Shown here piece after piece: positions 51,773 through 61,734 of a stretch of DNA of 64,000 nucleotides (within the stretch, counting starts at the first letter, position 1; each line of letters begins with the position of its first letter). Position numbers and translations under genes: made by a program. The notes beneath the pieces are model-generated. The model saw nothing but the letters and a program-made list of their open reading frames with translations, was not told the origin of the DNA and did no database searches. The DNA is from Pseudonocardia broussonetiae (GTDB taxonomy: Bacteria > Actinomycetota > Actinomycetes > Mycobacteriales > Pseudonocardiaceae): assembly GCF_013155125.1 (NCBI RefSeq), contig NZ_CP053564.1, positions 813,501 to 877,500 on the forward strand, read 5' to 3'.

Positions 51773-53434
51773 GTGATCGAGTTCGGTCCGTATCAGCTGG
51801 AGGAATTGCTCGGCCGCGGTGGCATGGGCGAGGTGTTCCGCGCGCACGATACCCGGCACGACCGGACCGTAGCGGTCAAGCGCCTGGCGCCGCACCTCGC
51901 CGACGCGCCCGAGTTCCAGCAGCGCTTCCGGCGCGAGGCGCACCTCGTGGCGCAGCTGCGCAACCCGCACGTCGTCACCATCCACAGCTACGGCGACATC
52001 GACGATCAGCTCTACATCGACATGCAGTTCGTCGACGGCGGCGACCTCCTCGGCCTCATCGAGCGAGCAGGCCCACTGTCACCCGAGCGCGCGGTCGGCA
52101 TCCTCGAACAGGTCGCCAGCGCGCTCGACGAAGCACACGACAGCGGACTAGTTCACCGCGATGTGAAGCCCTCCAACGTGCTGCTCGACGGAAAGCTCGC
52201 AGACTTCTGCTACCTGGCCGACTGGGGCATTACCCGGGCGACCACGACGCATCGCAGCAACTCCCTCACCCGCACGGGGGCCCTGCTCGGCAGCCTCACA
52301 TACATGGCCCCGGAGCAATTCGACGGCGCGGTCACCACACGCTCGGACATCTACGCACTGACGTGCGTCTTCTTCGAGATGATCACCGGTCGACGACCAT
52401 ACGCCGGCGACGGACTGCCGGTGCTGATGCACGCCCACATGAAAATCCCGCCGCCCCGGCCGTCGGAGGTGGTCGCGGATACCGCGATGTTCGACGAGAT
52501 CATCGCGACAGGTATGGCGAAAGAAGCCGAAGCGCGCTACGCCACCGCAGGCGAACTCGCACGCGCGGCGCGGACAGCGCTGGACGCGGCGACCGAGCAA
52601 CCTGAGACGGTCGCCCCGACCGCCAACTCTGCAGAGACCACGACGCCCGCGGCCAATCGCGCGGCCGCGACCACCCAGGCACCGGCCTTCGCCGCCGATG
52701 GGCTTGCGCTCACCGACACGCGGCGACCCATCGATCCCACCTCACCCCCACCCGCGGATCGTCCGTCGACTCGCGAAAGGCGACTGCTTCCAGCCACGGT
52801 TGCGCTCGTCGTTATAGCCGTGCTGGTCGCGGTGTGGGGGCTGACGCGAACCGCTGAAACAACCCCCGCAGCACAAGCACCCATGGCACCACCCGCCGCG
52901 ACGACCTCCGCTGCCGCTTCCCTGACCGCAGCTGCTCCGGTCGGACCGGTACTCACCGAGGCGGTCTTCACAGGTCGAACGAGCGATAACGATCTGACGC
53001 TCGCCGTCGGCGTCAAGGACGGCCGCGCGGCCGGCTACCTGTGCGACGGTGACCAGGTCGAGGCGTGGCTCGAAGGCACGATCGAAGGCGACCAACTGGT
53101 CCTGACTGGGCGTACCGTGGAGAACGCGGTGGCGGCTACAATTGATCAACGGTCCCTGCTCGGCACCGTTACCGCTGGCGGCATCGAGAGACCTTTCGCA
53201 GCCAACATCGCCACCGGCGCTGCGGGTCTATACGAGAGCCGACGAGCGGTGGAGGGGATCGCCACAAGGATCGGATGGATCGTTCTGGTGGATGGCACTC
53301 AGGTCGGGATCGCCAGGCGTGGCGAGGTCCGATCCGCCGCCCCGAGGCTGAACCCGGAGTCGCTCAGCGCGATCGACGGCGGGGAGACGATCACTGCTGA
53401 GCGACTTTCGGGTGACTCCAACGTACTAGGATGA
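51773..53434 (+). CDS. Transmembrane Ser/Thr protein kinase (PknB-type)
   Basis: A 553-residue kinase. The G loop is GRGGMGEV (14-21), Lys36 is in VAVKRL, the catalytic loop is VHRDVKPSN (128-134), and the APE motif is in YMAPEQFDG. The DFG motif reads DWG (150-152), tolerated in some bacterial kinases. After an Ala/Thr-rich juxtamembrane stretch a helix spans 339-357, leaving an extracytoplasmic domain of about 190 residues that is not PASTA and that I do not recognise. The GTG start puts the G loop at the usual distance. Confidence 0.88.
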   Translation: MIEFGPYQLEELLGRGGMGEVFRAHDTRHDRTVAVKRLAPHLADAPEFQQRFRREAHLVAQLRNPHVVTIHSYGDIDDQLYIDMQFVDGGDLLGLIERAGPLSPERAVGILEQVASALDEAHDSGLVHRDVKPSNVLLDGKLADFCYLADWGITRATTTHRSNSLTRTGALLGSLTYMAPEQFDGAVTTRSDIYALTCVFFEMITGRRPYAGDGLPVLMHAHMKIPPPRPSEVVADTAMFDEIIATGMAKEAEARYATAGELARAARTALDAATEQPETVAPTANSAETTTPAANRAAATTQAPAFAADGLALTDTRRPIDPTSPPPADRPSTRERRLLPATVALVVIAVLVAVWGLTRTAETTPAAQAPMAPPAATTSAAASLTAAAPVGPVLTEAVFTGRTSDNDLTLAVGVKDGRAAGYLCDGDQVEAWLEGTIEGDQLVLTGRTVENAVAATIDQRSLLGTVTAGGIERPFAANIATGAAGLYESRRAVEGIATRIGWIVLVDGTQVGIARRGEVRSAAPRLNPESLSAIDGGETITAERLSGDSNVLG

Positions 53435-53617
53435 TCTAGAGAACGCAGCGATGAATGTGGCGCCGGAGCACATCCCGGAGCCACGGCCCAGCGCGTGTTC
53501 CGTTCTCGCGACATGTCAAGCGGTTTGATCATGATTCAGGGATGAACCACCACGCACGGAAGTTTGAGAGCAAACTCATCAGCGTTGTCGACGAACCTGA
53601 TGAAAGGCCATCCTGCC

Positions 53618-54217
53618 ATGCTCCAGCGTCTGCATCCTTCCTCCGCACCCCCACCGAACTCGACCACCTTCTTAAGGAGAGCGCTGCAGCGATTTGCGGC
53701 AACCCTTGTTGCACTTGCCGCCGGACTCGGACTCAGCCTTGCGTCCGCTCCGATGGCCAGCGCCGAGCCCGCTGCAGTTGGATACACCGTCAAAGAGTGC
53801 GGGTGGACCACGTGCACGTTGTATTGGTCCGTTGGCCGAACCCAGGAGTTCCAGATTGAAGAGAAGAGCCTCATCGAAGCGGCTTACTGGGGCGCCGGAC
53901 TGACAACCGAGGCAGTGGCCACCATTGCCGGTGGCCCAGCCGGCTTCGTTGCGGGGCTACCAGTCGTTGCATACGCCGGCGGGATGAGTTTCCAGTTCGC
54001 ACACTCGATCGACGGAGCAGCAAACGATAACCGATGCTTGATCCTTAAGTATCCTCGTGCCGGTAACAATAACTACGCCGCAGGTTGGTGGGGCAGTGTC
54101 GCACCGAGCGGCTATGATCGGGATGGGCATCGTGTTGTTGAAGGCAACAGCCAGTGCGACGAAGCAAACGCGATCGACGCTGACGACTTCCCCTCTCCTC
54201 TCCGCTGGATCGACTGA
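53618..54217 (+). CDS. Secreted protein of unknown function between two kinases
   Basis: A 199-residue protein with a signal peptide (RRALQRFAATLVALAAGLGLSLASAPMASAEPA). The mature part has four Cys (KECGWTTC, RCLIL, SQCDEA), a Gly/Ala-rich hydrophobic segment (LTTEAVATIAGGPAGFVAGLPVVAYAGG) and Trp-rich ends. This resembles small secreted actinobacterial proteins, but no family is certain. The ATG at 53618 follows AAAGG; 53600 is an alternative. It may be a ligand or substrate for the extracytoplasmic domains of the kinases. Confidence 0.65.
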   Translation: MLQRLHPSSAPPPNSTTFLRRALQRFAATLVALAAGLGLSLASAPMASAEPAAVGYTVKECGWTTCTLYWSVGRTQEFQIEEKSLIEAAYWGAGLTTEAVATIAGGPAGFVAGLPVVAYAGGMSFQFAHSIDGAANDNRCLILKYPRAGNNNYAAGWWGSVAPSGYDRDGHRVVEGNSQCDEANAIDADDFPSPLRWID

Positions 54218-54284
54218 GGTCGACTACCATTCAGAGCAGATCGGGCTGTTGTCTCACGTATAGGGACAGCTCGACACTGCCAGC

Positions 54285-54349
54285 GCGCACGCTGTGCCCT
54301 TTCCAGCCGTGGTTGTCGAGGCCGACTCGCCGGGGGGCACAGCGTGCGC
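54285..54349. terminator. Perfect 15-bp inverted repeat upstream of the second kinase
   Basis: GCGCACGCTGTGCCC at 54285-54299 is exactly complementary to 54335-54349, with a 35-nt loop. It lies 68 bp after the secreted-protein stop and 154 bp before the kinase start. It could end the upstream transcript or act as a regulatory hairpin. The rest of 54218-54502 shows nothing else. Confidence 0.55.
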
Positions 54350-54502
54350 CTGGTGCGCGAAGCCCGTTCGACTGGAGGCGGCGCATCTCGCCGCATCTGA
54401 ACGTTCATGCTCGACCGTGGCCATCCCGCTGCACCAGATCATGTAACCCGCGACCGTCGGCCGACGACGTACGGACGACGATCCATTTAGGGAGGACACG
54501 CC

Positions 54503-56110
54503 GTGGGCAGCCCGGGCAGTAGCTACTTCGTCGGACCCGCAGACCAACCCGACAAGTATCGGCTGCTCCAGCAGGTGGGTGGCGGTGGCGAGGCGCAGCT
54601 CTGGCAAGCCTCCATTCCCGTCGGCGGCGAGGAGGAACCGGTAGCCGTCAAGATTCTTCGAGCCGACCGCATGGGCAACTTCGCCCAGCTGTCCGCACGC
54701 TGGGCCGAGCAGGCGGAGGTACTGCGCTTCCTGCGCCACCCCGGCGTAGTTGGAGTCCGTGAGCACTTCGAGGGCTCTCTGATGCACATCGGCGGCGAGG
54801 CTGGCTCGACCGCGGGAAAGTCGCTTTATCTCGTCATGAATTGGGTCGATGGGCATCCACTCAAGGAGGTTGTTGCGCTGAGTGGAGGCACCCGCCAATC
54901 GGTGCTACAGCTGCTACATCATCTCGAACAGGTTGCTGAGGTGCTTGACTGGCTGCACTCCGGCGAGGCGACCCCCTCTGGACGCCCAGTCGTACACGGC
55001 GACCTGTCGGCCGGCAACGTCATGATCAGCCCGACCGGCCAGGCAGTGCTTGTCGACTTCGGCCTCGCGCGGCTCGTCGCACACCAGACAGAGCAGGCAG
55101 CAGGCACCCCAGGGTACGCGGCACCGGAAGTGTGGCTTTCTGGGCATTACTCCCCCGCGGGGGACCGCTACGGCTTCGGCGCAATCACCTACTTCGCCAT
55201 AACCGGCAGCCACCCGACATTCGATCGGAATGCGATACACGCCGGCTTCCTCAGCAGTCCACTGCTAGCCGCCGCACCAAGACAAACTGTCGAACGCGCC
55301 ATGACGATGTTCAGCGACGATCCGAATGCCCGTCCGGCGGCTTTGCCGTGGATTCGGTCTTTGCGGCAGGCCGCCACGACCACCGGACCGCACAGCACCG
55401 GCTTTCCCACAACTGTCCTCTCAGGTGCCCCATATGTACCTCAAATTCCTGAGCAGGTGACCCCAGTTGAACAGCCACGCGGCCTGCGTCGGTTCGTTCT
55501 GGCTGCAGGCGCGATCGTTTTGGGCCTGGTGGCCGCGACAGCGTTCGGCGCGACCGTGCTCAGCGGCGCCTTTGCGGATGACCCCACCGGTGAAGTGCCT
55601 ACGTCGACGTCACCAATACTCCCAACTACTGATGCCCCAACTACCGTTCCAAATGTTGGTCAGCAGTCTGCGCCGCCACCGTCGCCCCCGACATCGACGG
55701 CGCCCGCATCGCGTTACCGGCAGGTCTTTGCATCGGAGGTGTTAGAGATTCCCGCAGGCGCCTGCCCATTCCAAACGGACGTTGACCTTGATGAACCGCG
55801 AGTGAACGCCGACTCACGGAGCGACACTGAGCTCAGCTACGGACGTCCTTGCGGTGGGGACGATTATCAAATAATTCAATTCCTGCAGCTGGCAGCCCAA
55901 GCAGATGCGGCGACAGACTCGCCAGAAGAGTGCGACTTGGGAATTCGCCGGGCACCTCTAGGAAACAGCTATGTTGACGCTGCAGAGGGAGGGCGATTTT
56001 GCGTATCGACCTCCGAAGATCGCATGGCTCTTATACAAGTAGGACCTCTGTCTGGATCGTCTGAACGCCCGACCGTGACGATCACCGTGTCACTTTGGGC
56101 GACGACGTAG
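54503..56110 (+). CDS. Second transmembrane Ser/Thr kinase, atypical catalytic loop
   Basis: A 535-residue kinase-fold protein. The G loop is GGGGEAQLW, Lys50 is in VAVKIL, the catalytic loop reads HGDLSAGN (165-172) in place of HRDxKxxN, the metal motif is VDFGLAR, and APE is present in YAAPEVW. The Asp is kept, so activity is possible but the loop lacks Arg and Lys. A helix lies at 331-352, then a Thr/Pro linker and an extracytoplasmic domain with Cys residues (ACPFQTDVDL, RPCGGDD, EECDLG, RFCVS). GGGAGG precedes the GTG. Confidence 0.84.
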   Translation: MGSPGSSYFVGPADQPDKYRLLQQVGGGGEAQLWQASIPVGGEEEPVAVKILRADRMGNFAQLSARWAEQAEVLRFLRHPGVVGVREHFEGSLMHIGGEAGSTAGKSLYLVMNWVDGHPLKEVVALSGGTRQSVLQLLHHLEQVAEVLDWLHSGEATPSGRPVVHGDLSAGNVMISPTGQAVLVDFGLARLVAHQTEQAAGTPGYAAPEVWLSGHYSPAGDRYGFGAITYFAITGSHPTFDRNAIHAGFLSSPLLAAAPRQTVERAMTMFSDDPNARPAALPWIRSLRQAATTTGPHSTGFPTTVLSGAPYVPQIPEQVTPVEQPRGLRRFVLAAGAIVLGLVAATAFGATVLSGAFADDPTGEVPTSTSPILPTTDAPTTVPNVGQQSAPPPSPPTSTAPASRYRQVFASEVLEIPAGACPFQTDVDLDEPRVNADSRSDTELSYGRPCGGDDYQIIQFLQLAAQADAATDSPEECDLGIRRAPLGNSYVDAAEGGRFCVSTSEDRMALIQVGPLSGSSERPTVTITVSLWATT

Positions 56111-56356
56111 TGCCCCGCTTCCGCCATGACGCGTCCACGCCCGGGAACGCCGCTGACGATGTTCTGCTACCGCCTGCGAAGGGGGTGGCGAGCCGGATAG
56201 CAGCATTGGGCCGGCAGCGTGGAGCCATTCATAGAGCGAAAGCGCGTTGACCAGTGCGTCGTGGAGCGACGACAGAGTCGCTACTCGACGCAGGTACGCA
56301 GCTGAAGTTCATTTCCAAAGGCAGCGGGAGGCGTGTACCGAGTCACGTCAGGATGG

Positions 56357-56480
56357 CTCCGCCGTCGGTCGGGCGTGCGCAGCAAGGCCGCGCCGGCGGT
56401 GGGAGGGGCAAGCACGCTGTTCCGCTTGCGGCTCCCACCGCCGGTGTGGCATCCCTCGGGGCGACCGAGTGACGGCGGAG
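56357..56480. other. Large nested hairpin, candidate cis-acting element of the transfer region
   Basis: An outer stem CTCCGCCGTC (56357-56366) pairs with 56471-56480. Inside it, a 13-bp stem (56393-56405 with 56432-56444, CCGGCGGTGGGAG) leads through a symmetric GG/GG bulge into a 6-bp stem (56408-56413 with 56424-56429) and a 10-nt loop. No convincing gene covers 56111-56607. It lies between the kinase gene and the relaxase locus, where an oriT or structured RNA could be. Confidence 0.6.
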
Positions 56481-56607
56481 TCTCCCAGCCACCTCCCACG
56501 GCAGCGTTCCTCGTTGGTCCGCTCCGCCGGAGTGAGGGCCGGGTCTGGGCGGAGCCCAGCTACTTGAAGTTCCCGAATCGTCAGAGGTCGGCCGCATACT
56601 TGGACTC

Positions 56608-57207
56608 GTGTCCACGCTGGTTCTGCCGACGTGGGTGGTCCCGGACTTCGACGCGGTGATGGAGTGCGAGCGGGTGAGCCGGCGCCTGCTGGCACTCGGA
56701 CCGCGCGCGACGACCACCCGCGAAGCCGGCGTGGCCGCAGCACTGGTGTGGCTGACGCTGGGCGAGGTCTCGCCGATGACCCACCGCACGACGCTCGACG
56801 GACATCGGTCGGACGGAAAGTGGATGTCGGGTGCCTCCTGCGAGCTGGCACGCGCGGAGTCCTGGGTCGCGCTGTGCCTCGCGGCTGGCGCGCCTGAACC
56901 GACCACCGACGATTGGCATCGGCTGGGAGTCGAGCCGGCGCCTGCGGTCACCGACGACCCCGAGTTCGCCTACGGCGTCTGGCGCACGCTGGCGTGGCTG
57001 CTCGGCGTGCGGGAGGACTTCCCGATCTACACGAGCTGGCACCGGGCCGCGGGTATCCGACACGACCGGCCGCACCTGTACGGCCGCCGCCGCTCGACGT
57101 CGGACGCTGCTTGGCGCACGGCGGAGCAGGCGGCCCGCGACCAGGCGCAGGCGGACGCCCGGAGGTACTGGGAGCACGTGCGGGCGCGGGCAGACGCCAC
57201 GGCATGA
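56608..57207 (+). CDS. Hypothetical protein convergent with the relaxase
   Basis: A 199-residue soluble protein of unknown function. It is rich in Trp, Arg and Ala, with CERVSRRLLALGPRATTTREAGVAAALVWLTLGEVSPMTHR as its most structured-looking part and a basic helical C-terminus (AEQAARDQAQADARRYWEHV). There are no membrane helices or known motifs. It may be an accessory gene of the conjugation module. The GTG start is likely; there is only a weak ribosome site. Confidence 0.6.
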   Translation: MSTLVLPTWVVPDFDAVMECERVSRRLLALGPRATTTREAGVAAALVWLTLGEVSPMTHRTTLDGHRSDGKWMSGASCELARAESWVALCLAAGAPEPTTDDWHRLGVEPAPAVTDDPEFAYGVWRTLAWLLGVREDFPIYTSWHRAAGIRHDRPHLYGRRRSTSDAAWRTAEQAARDQAQADARRYWEHVRARADATA

Positions 57208-57226
57208 GCGCCTACCCGCGCACCTG

Positions 57227-60200
57227 TCAGCGGTAGCGGGACAGCTCATCGCTGTCGTCCACCTCCGCTACCGGCTCAGCGTGCCGGGCTAGCTCGACGA
57301 TCTGCTCAAACTCAGCGTCGCGCGCAACGCCCCTGTTCTCCGCCTCCGTGCGTGCGGTGATCTCGGCGAGCGCGAGCTGCGCCCGGGCCACGGCCTCGGC
57401 GGTCTCGTCGATCGTCGGGATGCGCCGGCGCTCGGCCCGGTCGGTGCGCTCGCTCGGGTGCGCGGTGCTGAGGTCACGCACGTCGGGCACAGCCGTCTCG
57501 GCAGCGTCGGCCGGATCGGCAATCCGCTCGATGTCCGACCCATACAGCTCGTGTTCGTCGCGGATCTCGCGGTCGCGGTCGGCGTCGGCCTCCTCGGCCC
57601 GGTGCAGGGCGAGCCACTCGTCGGCCGTGATCCGGTCGGTCGGATGGTCGGGGTCGATCCCCCGCGCCCGCAGCTCCGTCCCGGCCCGGTGCGCGTTGTC
57701 CCGGGTGACCGCCGTGTGCACGAACCAGCGCCCGCGGGCCTGGTCGGCGTCCTCCAGAACCGCGGCCCGCGCGGCGAGCTGCTCGGCCTCGCGGGCAGCC
57801 GCCGCCGCGTCGGCGCGCAGCCGGACAGCGTCGGCCTCGTCAAGGCCGGGCGCGTCGGCACGCGCGGCCCACAGCTCCGCGTCGGTGCGCGCCTTGGCTG
57901 CGGCCTGGTGGGTGGCGTCGAGTTCGTCGGCAACGTCGCGCGGCGCCCACGTCTCCTCGCGGGCGTAGGCGACGTAGCGGGCGCGGAGCTGGCCGTCGGT
58001 CAGGTCGGCCTCCTCGGCGCCGACGTCGAGAAGCCCCAGGGCCTCGTGCGCGGCCCGATAGACCGCAGCCTTCTCAGCGAGCCCGGGCGCGGGGGCGTGG
58101 CCGAGCGGGTCGAGGTCGTCGGTGTGGCCCGCGAGCTCGCGGTACGCCGCGGCCCAGCCGGCACGGTGCTCCCACTCCTGGCGGGCGAGCACGTCGTCGT
58201 CGGCCGGGACGGGACCGAGCGCGTCGAGCGCCCACCGCGGCGGCTGCTCCGCGGCCTGGAAGCCGAGTTCGTGGCGGCGGGCGTCGGCGGCCTCGGCACG
58301 GTCGGTCAGCCACGCGGCCCACTCCTCGGGGACCCGGGACGGAATGAGGTCGCTCATCGTCGTCAGGTGCGGGGTGAGACGCCCGGCGTAGGCGCTGGTG
58401 ATGCGGCTGTGCAGCACCTGAGCGGGCGACCGGGCGCCGGTGAGGTCCCGGTCGGCGAGGACGCCGGACAGCACCACGTCGGGATCGTGGCCGGCGAGTT
58501 CCGCGGTGCGCAACAACCGCTCCAGCGACCCGAACGCCTCGTCGGCGGCGAGCGCAGCCCGCTGGTCGGGCGTGATCGCGCCGTCGGCGGTGAGCCGGTC
58601 GAGCGTCGCGGCGGTCCGCCCAGCGGTGACGGTCCGGGCGACGATGTCGGCGAGCTGTTCGACGTGGGTCATGGTCGAACGGGCGGCGATGTCCGCCTGC
58701 TCGCGCACGGCCAGCGCCGACCGCTCCCGCTCGTAGCCGTCCAGGACGTCGGCGAGCACGGCCGCGGCACTGCGCGGCTCGACGTCGAACGTCTCCCCTG
58801 TCGCCGCGTCGGGCGGTGTGGCGGTGGTGACCACCCACGCAGTGTTGCTCTCCCGGCCGCGGGTCATCGGCACCAGCAGCCCGGGCAGGTCCGTCCCGGC
58901 CCCGGGAACGCAGTGGGCGGTGTCGACGGTGCGGCCCTCCGCAGCGTGCGCGGTGGAGGCGTAGCCGAGCGTCAGGTCGGCGGCGATGTAGGAAGCGGGC
59001 AGGGCGAGCGGGTCACCGAGCACCTCCCCGTCCGGGCCGCGCCCGACCACCGGCGCCACGGTGAGCCCACCGTCCGGGCGCAGCGCGGTCACGCGGTAGG
59101 TGTCGCGATTGATCGGGGCGCGGGTGTTTCCGTCGACGCCGATCAGCTCCCAGCCGTTGCGGCGGGCCTGGACGAGATCGCCGACGCCGGCCGTCACGCC
59201 TTCCCAGCCCTCGCGGCCCAGCGGTACGCCCGCCTCGTCGACCCGGCCGAGCGAGACCAGCTCGGCGCGCAGCGCAGCCGATACCCGGGCCGCGGCCTCG
59301 TTGTCGCGGACCATCAGCAGCGACTCCCGTCCGGCGAGGGTGTCGGCCAGCCACGCGCGGGACGCGGCGGTCTCGGCCTGCTCCGCGGTGCCGCCCTCGC
59401 GGAGACGGCCGTGCTTGCCGTACTCGGCGAGTACGTCGGGGTCACCGTCGCGCAGCCGCAGTGACGCGGCGCGTTCCCACTCCGCGCTGAAGCGGCGCAC
59501 CTCGGCCAGCTCGTAGCGGATGCCGTGCTTGGCGACGTCGGCCAGCGCACCGCCCGGGCCGACGGCGCCGAGCTGGCGCGGGTCGCCGACGAGCAGCAGC
59601 TTCGCTCCGGCCTGGGCGCACCGCGCCTGGATGTCGGCGAGCTGGTCGGTACCAGCCATGTTCGCCTCGTCGACGACCACGAGATCGTCACGGCGCAGCC
59701 GCCACCGCTCGTCGGTCCGGGACACCGGGCCACCGGCGGCGAGCCGGACCTGCGCACCCAGCCATGCAGCGGTGTTGGTCGCCACGGTGACGCCCTCCTC
59801 GGCCAGCACCCCGGCCGCGACCTGGGACGGGGTGAGACCGAAGACCCGGCGCTCGTCGACGCCGACCCACGCCTCCGACAAGGCCCCGACGACGAACGAC
59901 TTGCCGGTACCGGGTGCGGCGGAGAGGACCTCGACCTGTGCGCCGGACGTCAGGACGCCCCGCAGGGCCGCCGCCTGGTCGACGCCCAGCGGGCGCCCGG
60001 ACGTGGCGAACCGGGCGACGACCGCGCCCGCGGCGTCCGGGGTGAATCGGGCGGCGCCGCGACGGACCAGCGCGGCCCGCAGCGCGTGCTCCGCCGAGAC
60101 CTGCCCCTCGGTGGTGAACAGGGCGACGGCGGGCGCGGTGTAGGGCGACCGGCCGTCGGCGAGCAGCTCCGACGCCGGCAGGTTGGTCGTGTCTCCCGGG

Positions 60201-61582
60201 CGGGTCACCGGCACGGCACCGTCGAGCGCGGCGTCGGTGAGCCCGTCGAGCAGCGGGCGGATGTCCTCGGGCGGGAGCCGCAGGTTTCCGGGCAGCGCGT
60301 CGGAGACGGCCCGCATGAGCGAGGAGCGGGTCCACGCCTGCTTCGTCTCTGACACCCCGGCCAGGGCGCGGTCGACCACGTCCTGCACCGACCACTCGGC
60401 CGCGTCGCTCGCCTGCTGCGCGCGGACCCGGACGTCGTGGGCGACCTGCCCCAGCCCGGTCCCGATCGACTCCGCGCACTGCTCGGTCCACCGGGCGAGC
60501 TGCTCGGCGCGGGTCTCCCCCTCGTGCGACTTCGCCGCGCGGGTGGCGAGCGTGGCCTGCCGGGCGATGTAGAAGCGCTCCGCCGACGACGGCTCACGGC
60601 CGTAGGTGTGCCGGAACTCCGTGAGCATCTCCGCGGTCCGACCCGTGACGGCCTTCCGCCGCGACGAGAACAGGTCCATCACCTCGGGCGAGACGCCGAG
60701 CACCTCGCGGGCCCGGCCGTCCGGGCGGGTGGCGAACTCGACGCCGAGCGACCGCGTCATGTGCGCCTCCATGACCCGCTCGCCGATCGCGCCGGCTGCA
60801 CCGCGCAGGGCGTGGATGGCGCGGGAGTCGAGCGTGCGCCAGGTACCGTCGGCGCAGGGCACGCGGTTGAGGATGCCCTGGTGGACGTGCAGCTGCGGGT
60901 CCTTGTCGCGCGAGTCGTGCTGGAGGAACTGCGCGACGACGAACTCGTGGCCGTCGACCCAGCGGCCCGCTCCGCCGCCGTGGTGCCCGACGCGGGAGTA
61001 GCCGGCCTCGTCCTGCAGGTAATCGATCGCGGCGCGGGCGCCGGCCATCACAGCCTCCTCGACGGCCTGCGCGTGCGCCTCCCATGCCTGCGCCGCCTCC
61101 TCATCCCCGGCGGCACGGGCCTCCGTGGCCGCGCGCTCGAACGCGACCGCGAGCACGGTCACGCTCTTGGGCGCGGAAAACGTGACGTCGAGGAACGACA
61201 CGGCCTGCCGCGCTGACCGCTCGGCCTGCGTGCGAAGCTCGGCCCGCTGCTCCGGCCCGGCCCCCGGGTGCGCCTCGAGCAACCCGGCGTAGACCTCGTC
61301 GGCGCTGCGGTACCTGCGGTGGCCCGGTGCGAGCTGGTCGGCCTCGTCCCACGTCTCGGGCGAGTGCGATCGCGGGTCGCGCGGATCACGCAGGTGCGAG
61401 TAGAGCGCCTCCATCACGTGCGGGTCGACCTCGCCCTCGAGCCCGAGCATCTCGGCCCCGGCGCCGTACCAGCGCCCGGGCGGCTCGCCTGCGGCGACGG
61501 CTCCGGTGTAGTAGTTCTCGCGGCCGGTGGCCACGGCGTCGGTGAGGTAGCGGACGGAGTGTCCGGTGGCGATGCTGAGCAC
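57227..61582 (-). CDS. MobF-type conjugative relaxase-helicase (TraA/TrwC-like)
   Basis: A 1451-residue protein. The N-terminal relaxase domain has paired tyrosines (GRENYYTGAV), VSFLDVTFSAPKSVTVL and the metal-binding histidine cluster ending DPQLHVHQGILNRV. The central superfamily 1 helicase has Walker A SAAPGTGKS (about residue 555) and Walker B VVDEANMAGTDQL, then DTAHCVPGAGTD and PMTRGRESN. The C-terminus is a charged coiled-coil tail. It nicks oriT and unwinds the strand for transfer. The GTG at 61582 has an AAGGGGA site. Confidence 0.9.
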   Translation of the reverse strand: MLSIATGHSVRYLTDAVATGRENYYTGAVAAGEPPGRWYGAGAEMLGLEGEVDPHVMEALYSHLRDPRDPRSHSPETWDEADQLAPGHRRYRSADEVYAGLLEAHPGAGPEQRAELRTQAERSARQAVSFLDVTFSAPKSVTVLAVAFERAATEARAAGDEEAAQAWEAHAQAVEEAVMAGARAAIDYLQDEAGYSRVGHHGGGAGRWVDGHEFVVAQFLQHDSRDKDPQLHVHQGILNRVPCADGTWRTLDSRAIHALRGAAGAIGERVMEAHMTRSLGVEFATRPDGRAREVLGVSPEVMDLFSSRRKAVTGRTAEMLTEFRHTYGREPSSAERFYIARQATLATRAAKSHEGETRAEQLARWTEQCAESIGTGLGQVAHDVRVRAQQASDAAEWSVQDVVDRALAGVSETKQAWTRSSLMRAVSDALPGNLRLPPEDIRPLLDGLTDAALDGAVPVTRPGDTTNLPASELLADGRSPYTAPAVALFTTEGQVSAEHALRAALVRRGAARFTPDAAGAVVARFATSGRPLGVDQAAALRGVLTSGAQVEVLSAAPGTGKSFVVGALSEAWVGVDERRVFGLTPSQVAAGVLAEEGVTVATNTAAWLGAQVRLAAGGPVSRTDERWRLRRDDLVVVDEANMAGTDQLADIQARCAQAGAKLLLVGDPRQLGAVGPGGALADVAKHGIRYELAEVRRFSAEWERAASLRLRDGDPDVLAEYGKHGRLREGGTAEQAETAASRAWLADTLAGRESLLMVRDNEAAARVSAALRAELVSLGRVDEAGVPLGREGWEGVTAGVGDLVQARRNGWELIGVDGNTRAPINRDTYRVTALRPDGGLTVAPVVGRGPDGEVLGDPLALPASYIAADLTLGYASTAHAAEGRTVDTAHCVPGAGTDLPGLLVPMTRGRESNTAWVVTTATPPDAATGETFDVEPRSAAAVLADVLDGYERERSALAVREQADIAARSTMTHVEQLADIVARTVTAGRTAATLDRLTADGAITPDQRAALAADEAFGSLERLLRTAELAGHDPDVVLSGVLADRDLTGARSPAQVLHSRITSAYAGRLTPHLTTMSDLIPSRVPEEWAAWLTDRAEAADARRHELGFQAAEQPPRWALDALGPVPADDDVLARQEWEHRAGWAAAYRELAGHTDDLDPLGHAPAPGLAEKAAVYRAAHEALGLLDVGAEEADLTDGQLRARYVAYAREETWAPRDVADELDATHQAAAKARTDAELWAARADAPGLDEADAVRLRADAAAAAREAEQLAARAAVLEDADQARGRWFVHTAVTRDNAHRAGTELRARGIDPDHPTDRITADEWLALHRAEEADADRDREIRDEHELYGSDIERIADPADAAETAVPDVRDLSTAHPSERTDRAERRRIPTIDETAEAVARAQLALAEITARTEAENRGVARDAEFEQIVELARHAEPVAEVDDSDELSRYR

Positions 61583-61734
61583 GGCGGGTCCCCTTGCTGT
61601 CGATCTCGGGCACGGCCGTCGAGCGAGCCCGCCAGGGCGAGCGAAGATCACCAAGGGATCGTGATGCCTCGGTGTGCTTCGTCCTTCGTTCTTCTGCTCG
61701 TCCTGGCGGTGCTCGCTGCGGTCGGTCTCGTCGG

